In this document: in pieces, positions 1-6,234 of the stretch
Layout: each line of letters opens with the position of its first letter
Numbering within the stretch: the first letter of the stretch is position 1
Translations under genes and position numbers: made by a program
Notes under the pieces: generated by a model
The model's database searches: none
Seen by the model: only the letters and a program-made list of their open reading frames with translations
What the model was told of the DNA's origin: nothing
Source: Rhodopirellula sp.
Lineage (GTDB): Bacteria > Planctomycetota > Planctomycetia > Pirellulales > Pirellulaceae
NCBI GenBank assembly: GCA_002712845.1
Contig: PAUV01000072.1
Span: 5,399 to 18,419, forward strand
Length of the DNA stretch: 13,021 nucleotides
Reading direction: 5' to 3'

Positions 1-1713
1 GCAGATCCCAGTGGTGCATTCACTGAGGAGTCTTTGGCCGAAGGTTGGATCCCCGAGGCGTTTTGGGAAATACCGTCGGGCGTTCAAGTGAACGCAACAA
101 GTTTGGGTGGGCGTTACCGTGTTGCAAAACGTAGTGACGTGTTCGATTGTGATCAGGAAATTGTGCTGGATCGGGACGCTGGCGCCTGGCGAATGGCAGT
201 TCAGATTAAGTTTCTTTCAGGAGGAGCACGTCCTGATTTTATCGATGTCGAAATTCCGTCGAGGTGGTGTGAACTTGATTCTCTGGCTGTTGAAAAGGCA
301 AGGCTTTGGACGCGTCAGCCATCAGTCGATTCGTCGCGACAGATTATCCGTATTGCTCCCGATTTTGATAAGTTGAACAACAAGAGTGTGGTCATTCGAG
401 GTCAACTCATGGGCGCGGATTCGGCGAGGGTGAGCGTGCCCTCGGTGCGTGTGCTGGGGCGGGGTAAACGACGCGTCATGATCAATGTCCCGAGTCGTTT
501 TGGGGATGAAAAATTGCAATGGCGAGAACAGGCAGTCAAGGCGGTGCGCACCAACGTTGAGAACCGGGCGAGGTATGAGTGTCAGAGACCATCATGGACC
601 GTTGATTTGGCTCCTTTGCCAGAAGTGGACGTCGAGCCCGAACTTTTTGGCGTCGATGTTGAGGTCTTTCCTCAAAGTGATGGCGTTCTTGTGCTGTCAC
701 ATTGGGACTTGTTTCCAGGAGGCTTGGACTCGGTGGTCGTGGAATTGCCTCCAGGCACGAAACTGCTTGCCGCATGGGCGGCAGGTCGTGCGGTCGTTGC
801 TGAGCCAATTGAATTACCAGACAGTGATGAGCAGGCAACGTTGGTACGGGTCCCGCTCGCGTTGACCCGGTTGGTGCAGCCGATTGAATTGTTGTTGGAT
901 GCATCTGCGCCAGTCGCAAGGCGAGGCGAGTACCTGCCGCAGTTGCAAGATATTCCAAGTACCAGACGTTGGCTCACTCACTACGGGGCTGGTGGTCGAT
1001 TGGATTCGAATGACAAGCAGCCAGACCTACTGTCCGAACGTGGTCTATCTCTCGCCCGCGCTGTGGTCGAATCTGTTGAATCACTGGATCGTCTTTCACA
1101 GAGGCCGGCTGTCGAGATTGCTGCGTGGTTGCAACTGTGGCTGAAACGCTATTGGATGATAGCTGAGTCATCTGGGCATCTGGTTCGGTTCGCTGATGAG
1201 ATGGGTTCCACTGATCCCCTTCTGGCGAATAACAGTGAATTGCAGATTGGGGCAACGGTCACCATCGCTGACCAGAAACGCTGGAAAGATCTCGATACGA
1301 GGATGGGAGTATTTGTTGACCGTTTCTTGAGCAAGAAGGAGATTTCGGAAACTCGGGAAGCCAAGTTCTTTCTCTTTGATGTAGGTGGTTTCGGGGGTTT
1401 TTATCCGCAGATCGTCGTTGATTTGGGAGCCAGCGATTCTGTGCCTACTGTTCAGGTTGCGTCTGAAAGTGACAGTGGACTTAGAAATTTGATCGTCAAT
1501 AGCATTACGTTGGCTGTAATCATTGCATTGCTGAGTTGTGTTGGTCCCTTGCAGCGTTATGTGGTTCCCGTGGTTAGGCATCCTGCATTCTGGCTCGCAC
1601 TCGTCGGAATCTTTGGGTTTGCTGTGGCCCCAGTGCCCGTGGCAGGGGCTATTCTTCTCGTTGCGATTTCGCTGCCGGTGTTTCCTTCCCGGCGAGCATC
1701 ACCCGCCCGCTGA
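1..1713 (+). CDS. Unrecognised large protein with C-terminal membrane segments (5' end outside window)
   Basis: The reading frame is open from the first base, so this is the last 570 codons of a longer gene; the TTG at 34 is not a convincing start. I do not recognise the family. Most of the visible part is a soluble-looking, Val/Ser/Asp-rich region with alternating hydrophobic residues that suggest beta-sandwich domains (roughly visible residues 15-330). A more helical stretch with several Trp follows (about 350-450). The C-terminus is hydrophobic: one segment near visible residues 497-517, then two close together near 528-562, ending in a basic tail (PSRRASPAR). My inference is a secreted or periplasmic protein anchored by its C-terminus; the segments could also be a small membrane bundle. 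It lies 5' of the cytochrome gene on the same strand, with 159 bp between its stop and the preferred ATG, so co-transcription is possible. No catalytic motif is visible. Confidence 0.8.
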   Translation, partial: ADPSGAFTEESLAEGWIPEAFWEIPSGVQVNATSLGGRYRVAKRSDVFDCDQEIVLDRDAGAWRMAVQIKFLSGGARPDFIDVEIPSRWCELDSLAVEKARLWTRQPSVDSSRQIIRIAPDFDKLNNKSVVIRGQLMGADSARVSVPSVRVLGRGKRRVMINVPSRFGDEKLQWREQAVKAVRTNVENRARYECQRPSWTVDLAPLPEVDVEPELFGVDVEVFPQSDGVLVLSHWDLFPGGLDSVVVELPPGTKLLAAWAAGRAVVAEPIELPDSDEQATLVRVPLALTRLVQPIELLLDASAPVARRGEYLPQLQDIPSTRRWLTHYGAGGRLDSNDKQPDLLSERGLSLARAVVESVESLDRLSQRPAVEIAAWLQLWLKRYWMIAESSGHLVRFADEMGSTDPLLANNSELQIGATVTIADQKRWKDLDTRMGVFVDRFLSKKEISETREAKFFLFDVGGFGGFYPQIVVDLGASDSVPTVQVASESDSGLRNLIVNSITLAVIIALLSCVGPLQRYVVPVVRHPAFWLALVGIFGFAVAPVPVAGAILLVAISLPVFPSRRASPAR

Positions 1714-1748
1714 ATGCGTTAGAATTTCTGCTTGCTCGCGGATATCTT

Positions 1749-1753
1749 GAGGG
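1749..1753 (+). promoter_or_regulatory. Shine-Dalgarno-like site of the leader ORF
   Basis: GAGGG lies nine bases before the ATG at 1763. It is the best ribosome binding site in the gap between the first two large genes, better than anything directly before the cytochrome gene's ATG at 1873. This is what makes the short ORF worth listing. Confidence 0.35.
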
Positions 1754-1762
1754 TGCCGTTTG

Positions 1763-1855
1763 ATGCAGTACAGAGTCGATGTCAACGGTGCGGCGATAGG
1801 CACCGCAACAACCGACTGCAGCAGTGAGGTATCGCAGCCCAATACGTTGTTTTGA
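1763..1855 (+). CDS. Possible 30-residue leader ORF upstream of the cytochrome gene
   Basis: An ATG at 1763, preceded by a GAGGG motif at good spacing, opens a 30-codon frame starting MQYRVDVNG and ending at TGA 1853-1855. The product has no signal peptide or membrane segment and one Cys, and I recognise no family. Its stop overlaps a TTG (1852-1854) that is in frame with the cytochrome gene, giving a TTGA junction. The preferred ATG of that gene lies 18 bases after the stop. The ATG at 1873 has no good Shine-Dalgarno of its own, so translational coupling from this ORF is plausible. A chance ORF of this length is also quite possible. Confidence 0.3.
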   Translation: MQYRVDVNGAAIGTATTDCSSEVSQPNTLF

Positions 1856-1872
1856 ATGGAAATTCAGTGGTA

Positions 1873-4857
1873 ATGAAAAGTCATCTCATCAAATTTTGCA
1901 TCCATGGATTGTTCGTCGTCGCCTGTGTGTGGTTGGCCGCTGGTCTGAGCTCTGTGTACGCCCAGAGCAGTAGTGGAAAACAAAGGTCTGACGATGCAGC
2001 AGGGCTGCAGTCGATTGGCAACCAGACGAACTCAGCACACACAGTTAAAAAAATTCATGATTCACTGCAGATGCGGCCAGGCTACACGGTTCAGGTGGTT
2101 GCGTCAGAGCCTTTGATTGCAGATCCGGTAACGGCACGGCTTGATCATAAGGGCAGGTTGTGGGTGGTAGAGATGCCTGATTACCCGATGGGGCCTGGTG
2201 AAGGTGAAGCTCCGAGTGGAAAGATTAAGATCCTCCGAGATAGGGATCAGGATGGTGTTTTCGATCAGGCCACCGTCTTTGCCGATGGATTGTTATTTGC
2301 GACGGGTGTTCAGCCGTATCGGAACGGGGCTTTTGTAACGCTGGCGGGAAAAATAGTGTTCTTGAGAGACCACGACGGTGATGACAAAGCCGATGAGAGC
2401 ATCGTCCTTTTTGAGGGTTTCGCAGAACAGAATCAGCAATTGCGAGCGAACCATCCAACTTTAGGGCCGGACGGCCTGATCTACGTGGCAGGTGGTTTAC
2501 GGGGTGGATCTGTCAAAGCAATCGATGCTCGTTATGAACGCAAGGCAGAGCCCGTGGATCTTCGTGACAGGGATTTCTGCTTTGACCCTGAAGGTGGCTG
2601 GTGGGGCTCCGTGCCGGGCAAGAGTCAGTTTGGAGTTTCGATTGATGACTTTGGCCGGCGATTTGGTTGCAGTAACAGGAACCCGGCGATGATGTCTGTT
2701 TTGACGCTGGATGCTGTTTTGCGTGATCCACTGTTGGTAGGGCGTGATGCGATTCATGATGTCGCCTATTCTGCAGAGAAGTCACAGGTCGTATCACAGG
2801 CCCAAGCTTGGACCACAAGCAATCTGCATTCTGGGCAATTCAGTGCTGCTTGTGGAGTTTTTGCTCCGGGCTGGCGTTCTGGCGACCATGAGTGGTTGCT
2901 TGCCTGCGAACCAACGGCATACATCGTGCAACGTCAAAAATTATCTCGAGAGGGTAGTGTTTGGAAGTCTCGGCGTGAGGCACGGTCTAGCGAGTTTTTG
3001 TCTTCAACCGATGATTGGTTTCGGCCCGTTGACATCACCGCTGGCCCACAGCAGTCCGTTCTGATTGTCGACATGGCCCGAGCAGTGATTGAACATCCTG
3101 ACTTCATGCCAAGTGAGCTCAAGTCCCGTCCGGATCAACGTGATGGCACTGCGTTGGGAAGAATCTGGAAAGTGGCAGAGGAGTCAGTGGTGCCCCGGGT
3201 TGTTAGTCTCCAAACGATCGATGACGCGATCAAATGGTTGAAGTCAGATTCAGCTTGGCAACGAACATCAGCGTCGCATTTTCTGCAGGAGAAAGGCGAG
3301 GCTGTGCTGCTGCCTCTCAGTGACTTGGTGCAGGACTCACAAGGTAGTCCTGCCGCGCGGTCTCGGGCTGCGTGGCTACTGAACAAAAATGGATCTTTCA
3401 GTAAACGCCATGCTCTTTCTCTAATGAAATCTAGCGACGCAAGAGTACGGGCACTTGGCATTCACTTGTCAAAGAGACGACCTGAGCTATTGGAAAACAT
3501 CTTGGCGATGGATGCTGACGCCGACCCATTGGTGGTGAGACAGGTGGCTGTAGTGGCCGGTGCGGCATCTGACTTTGCATCTTCACGTGTACGAGCCTTA
3601 GTCAATATTGCGGACCGATGGTCATCCAAGGATGAATGGATCCGGTTGACGGTGGCGAGCGTAGATTCCTCACTGCTGAAAGAACTATCTCGACAGTTAG
3701 CAAGCCAGAAGCAGATGGATGTTCGTTTGCTCACGCATTTGGTGGAACGAGTTGGCATCGAGTCGCCTGCGGCTGCGGCTGCGATTGTTCTTGCTGCAGG
3801 CCCCCAAATGACTGTGGAGTCGATTTTGAATCGGCGGCAAGTGGAGTTGTTGAAGGCGTGGATTCGGGGAGTACGAAGGTCTCGGCAGGCGGTTTCAAAA
3901 GTCGTAGCTGCTTTGCCTGAAGATCAACGAATTGAGTTCCATGAGCTTGCTTCGCATGCTTTGAAAACTGCGCAGACGTCGACTGTTCCTGCTGATCTGC
4001 GTGCCGCGAGTCTTTTGCTTGCGTCAGATTTTGGTCAAGTAAAATCACCGCTACGAGAATTGGTAAGGGATACTGCCTCGCCCGATTTACGAGCTGTGGC
4101 TCTACCATTGAATTTGCGGAATGACTCAGAATGGACGCGAGACTATCTGGTTCAGAATCTCACCGGGATGACCATGACTGTGCGCTCGGCAGCGGTAGCA
4201 GCATGTGTGAGACGTGTCGACGACGTGAAGTGGTTCTTGCAAGAAATTGAAGCAGGTGAGATACCTCGAACGGTCGTTGATCCAGCAACCGCAAAGAAAT
4301 TGCGGCAGCACCCCGACGCAGTGGTCAAGGCTGCTGCTGGCCGACTGCTAGCCACCGATCCCAATCGGGCGAAAGTACTGAAACGCTACGCGGGCGCGGC
4401 TACCGTGCTGGGTAATGCAACGGTGGGCAAAAATCTGTTCAAAGAGCATTGCTCAGCTTGTCACCAGGTAGGAGGGGTGGGAACCAATGTTGGACCGGAC
4501 ATCAGTGATTCGCGTACAAAAACTCCCCAAGCACTTCTCACTTCTATTTTAGATCCAAACGCAGCGATCGATGCGGCATTCATTCAACATCGAGTTCTGA
4601 CGGTGGACGGGCGAGTGTTGGACGGCTTGTTGGTGGGAGATGCAGACAACACTGTGATCCTTCAGCAAAAGGGCGGGAAACGGGCTGTGATTCCGCGTGA
4701 TGAGATTGAGCGATTGCAGGCACCCGGCGTTTCGTTAATGCCGGAGGGATTCGAAGAGACACTTAGCCCTGGCAAGATGTCTGATTTGCTCTCTTATCTT
4801 AAAAACTGGCGGTATTTAGACGGTGCAATCCCCGGAGACATTCCGGGCCGAAACTGA
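1873..4857 (+). CDS. Secreted PVC-type cytochrome: propeller-like dehydrogenase domain, HEAT-like region, C-terminal CxxCH haem domain
   Basis: I chose the ATG at 1873 (994 residues) because it directly opens a signal peptide: MKSHLIKF, a hydrophobic core, and a likely cut after VYA at residue 30. A TTG at 1852 would add seven residues. Residues about 60-430 match the planctomycete/verrucomicrobial 'membrane-bound dehydrogenase' type, with the expected LRDRDQDG (residues 121-128) and LRDHDGDD (164-171) Asp-rich loops that resemble Ca-binding turns, and an ADGLLFATGV segment. Residues about 440-830 are helical and HEAT-like. The C-terminus carries the Pirellula/Verrucomicrobium-type haem domain: C860-S-A-C863-H864 for covalent haem, and M956 in SLMPEGFEE as probable distal ligand. 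The family is generally thought to be periplasmic and redox-active, often beside sugar-catabolic genes; the substrate cannot be read from the sequence. All expected motifs are present and I see no frameshift. Confidence 0.88.
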   Translation: MKSHLIKFCIHGLFVVACVWLAAGLSSVYAQSSSGKQRSDDAAGLQSIGNQTNSAHTVKKIHDSLQMRPGYTVQVVASEPLIADPVTARLDHKGRLWVVEMPDYPMGPGEGEAPSGKIKILRDRDQDGVFDQATVFADGLLFATGVQPYRNGAFVTLAGKIVFLRDHDGDDKADESIVLFEGFAEQNQQLRANHPTLGPDGLIYVAGGLRGGSVKAIDARYERKAEPVDLRDRDFCFDPEGGWWGSVPGKSQFGVSIDDFGRRFGCSNRNPAMMSVLTLDAVLRDPLLVGRDAIHDVAYSAEKSQVVSQAQAWTTSNLHSGQFSAACGVFAPGWRSGDHEWLLACEPTAYIVQRQKLSREGSVWKSRREARSSEFLSSTDDWFRPVDITAGPQQSVLIVDMARAVIEHPDFMPSELKSRPDQRDGTALGRIWKVAEESVVPRVVSLQTIDDAIKWLKSDSAWQRTSASHFLQEKGEAVLLPLSDLVQDSQGSPAARSRAAWLLNKNGSFSKRHALSLMKSSDARVRALGIHLSKRRPELLENILAMDADADPLVVRQVAVVAGAASDFASSRVRALVNIADRWSSKDEWIRLTVASVDSSLLKELSRQLASQKQMDVRLLTHLVERVGIESPAAAAAIVLAAGPQMTVESILNRRQVELLKAWIRGVRRSRQAVSKVVAALPEDQRIEFHELASHALKTAQTSTVPADLRAASLLLASDFGQVKSPLRELVRDTASPDLRAVALPLNLRNDSEWTRDYLVQNLTGMTMTVRSAAVAACVRRVDDVKWFLQEIEAGEIPRTVVDPATAKKLRQHPDAVVKAAAGRLLATDPNRAKVLKRYAGAATVLGNATVGKNLFKEHCSACHQVGGVGTNVGPDISDSRTKTPQALLTSILDPNAAIDAAFIQHRVLTVDGRVLDGLLVGDADNTVILQQKGGKRAVIPRDEIERLQAPGVSLMPEGFEETLSPGKMSDLLSYLKNWRYLDGAIPGDIPGRN

Positions 4858-4904
4858 GTTGTTTGAAAACCGGCGGGGGTTGGGCGAGGTAGCTATTCAA
4901 GAAT

Positions 4905-4944
4905 GCCGCTGTGCCGCTGTGCCGCTGTGCCGCTGTGCTGCTGT
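4905..4944. repeat. Tandem octamer repeat (GCCGCTGT)x5
   Basis: Five head-to-tail copies of GCCGCTGT fill 4905-4944. The first four are identical; the fifth has one C-to-T change (GCTGCTGT). The array lies between the cytochrome gene and the oxidoreductase gene, ending 83 bases before the latter's ATG, so it is probably within or close to that gene's promoter or leader. Eight is not a multiple of three, and no convincing gene crosses it. Confidence 0.9.
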
Positions 4945-4952
4945 CGGGTGAC

Positions 4953-4973
4953 GTAAGGTGACCAGCACCTTGC
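4953..4973 (+). other. Hairpin in the 5028 gene's leader or 3' of the cytochrome gene
   Basis: GTAAGGTG and CACCTTGC form an 8-bp stem (one G-U pair as RNA) around the five-base loop ACCAG. There is no T tract after it, so it is not a classical intrinsic terminator. It could still protect the 3' end of the cytochrome transcript or act in the leader of the next gene. Its left arm overlaps the second of two GGTGAC motifs spaced by one helical turn (4947-4952 and 4957-4962). Confidence 0.4.
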
Positions 4974-5027
4974 CATCGGTACCTACCCACCGTTGTTTTG
5001 GCAGAAATGTAAAATGGGAAATGAGAA

Positions 5028-6203
5028 ATGGTGATCGAACAGCAGAGTAATCGTCCCTTGAAGATGGGGCTCATTGGTGGGGGAGGCACTGGCTTCATTG
5101 GTAAGGTGCATACCACTGCCGCAACACTTGATCGTGAGGCAGTGCTGACGGCTGGAGCTCTTTCGTCGGATCCAAAAAGATCTCGCGAGTCAGCATTGGC
5201 AATGGGAATTGCGCCCGACCGTGCTTATGGATCATTTCGTGAATTGATCAGTGCGGAAAAATCACGCTCAGCGGATGATCGAATTGATTTTGTTTCGATT
5301 GCGACGCCAAATCACACACACCGTGAAATAGCCTGTGCAGCACTCGAAGCAGGATTTCATGTGGTCTGTGATAAACCGATGACAATCACCACTACCGATG
5401 CAGATGCGATGGTATCCGCTGTGCGTGATTCCGAGTGTGTATTCGCGCTCACCCACAACTACTCGGGTTATCCACTGGTACGTCAAGCGCGTGAGTTGAT
5501 TGCCAATGGTGAGCTGGGTGATTTGATTGCGATTCGAGCCAATTACGTGCAGGGATGGATGCATGGCATGAATCCAGACGAAATTCCTGCGAGGGGAGCA
5601 TGGAAGTCAGATCCAAATAAGAATGGGCGTGCGGGGTCGCTAGGCGATGTGGGGACGCATGCTTTTCATTTGCTACAGTTCATCACAGGTATGACCCCAT
5701 CGAAGGTGCTCAGTCACATGCGGTCCTATTCATCCCACCATGAGTTAGATGATTATGGGCACGCGATGCTTCAGTTCGCAGAGGGCACGACGGGCATGGT
5801 CACTTGGAGTCAGGTGTCACACGGGCGTTTGAATGATTTATCAATCGAAGTGGATGGCACGAAAGCATCGTTGGCATGGCGTCAGGAGGAACCGAACCAA
5901 CTCTTGCTGCGTTCTTTGGGGCAACCGACAAAAATTTACGAAAGAAATCCAAACGCTGATTACACTCTGCCCTCAGCGGTAGCTGCTTGTCGTTTGCCTG
6001 GCGGGCATCCGGAAGCATTTTTTGAGGCATTCGCAAATGTGTATCGTGATGCTTTTTCAGATATGCGGCGAATCATACGCGGTGAGAAATTGGGCTCTGA
6101 ACCTGTTCTGTACCCTTCCGTGAACGACGGAGCAGACGGCGTTCGATTCATGCAGCGATGCTTGGCAAGCGTGGATGCCGATGCGGCTTGGCAAGCCTGG
6201 TAA
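5028..6203 (+). CDS. Gfo/Idh/MocA family NAD(P)-dependent oxidoreductase
   Basis: This 391-residue protein has the two-domain layout of the family. The N-terminal Rossmann fold carries the dinucleotide loop GLIGGGGTGFIG (residues 14-25) and IATPNHTH (91-98). The family's EKP motif appears as CDKP (114-117), with K116 the expected catalytic lysine. The C-terminal alpha/beta domain holds GSLGDVGTHAFH (203-214), where D207 and H211 correspond to the conserved DxGxH acid/base pair. The ATG at 5028 follows an AG-rich stretch (GGGAAATGAGAA) that can serve as a weak binding site. Family members oxidise or reduce sugars, inositols and related alcohols; the substrate here is not predictable. There is no signal peptide, so it should be cytoplasmic. 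Planctomycetes carry many paralogues, often near PVC-type cytochromes as here. The 170-bp gap before it contains an octamer repeat and a hairpin. Its stop lies 31 bp from the stop of the convergent DUF5722-like gene. Confidence 0.93.
   Translation: MVIEQQSNRPLKMGLIGGGGTGFIGKVHTTAATLDREAVLTAGALSSDPKRSRESALAMGIAPDRAYGSFRELISAEKSRSADDRIDFVSIATPNHTHREIACAALEAGFHVVCDKPMTITTTDADAMVSAVRDSECVFALTHNYSGYPLVRQARELIANGELGDLIAIRANYVQGWMHGMNPDEIPARGAWKSDPNKNGRAGSLGDVGTHAFHLLQFITGMTPSKVLSHMRSYSSHHELDDYGHAMLQFAEGTTGMVTWSQVSHGRLNDLSIEVDGTKASLAWRQEEPNQLLLRSLGQPTKIYERNPNADYTLPSAVAACRLPGGHPEAFFEAFANVYRDAFSDMRRIIRGEKLGSEPVLYPSVNDGADGVRFMQRCLASVDADAAWQAW
6160..6200. repeat. Two copies of a GCTTGGCAAGC palindrome at the 3' end of the oxidoreductase gene
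   Basis: GCTTGGCAAGCGTGG (6160-6174) and GCTTGGCAAGCCTGG (6186-6200) match at 14 of 15 positions and start 26 bp apart. Each contains the odd palindrome GCTTG-G-CAAGC, and the second extends to GGCTTG-G-CAAGCC. The copies are read in different codon frames (CLASV and AWQAW), so the similarity is at DNA level, not a protein repeat. Function unknown; chance is possible. Confidence 0.5.
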
Positions 6204-6234
6204 AGGGATCGTTAGGTGCCAGATAGTCAGTTCG

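Noticed and set aside
34..36. TTG as the start of the first gene
   Set aside because: The same frame is open all the way to base 1 with no stop, so the gene most likely begins outside the window.
1852..1872. TTG start for the cytochrome gene (adds seven residues)
   Set aside because: The ATG at 1873 gives a textbook signal peptide directly. TTG is kept only as an alternative because of its overlap with the leader ORF stop.
4799..5116. Minus-strand ORF of 105 codons across the octamer repeat
   Set aside because: It overlaps both flanking genes, and its repetitive peptide is a by-product of the octamer array.
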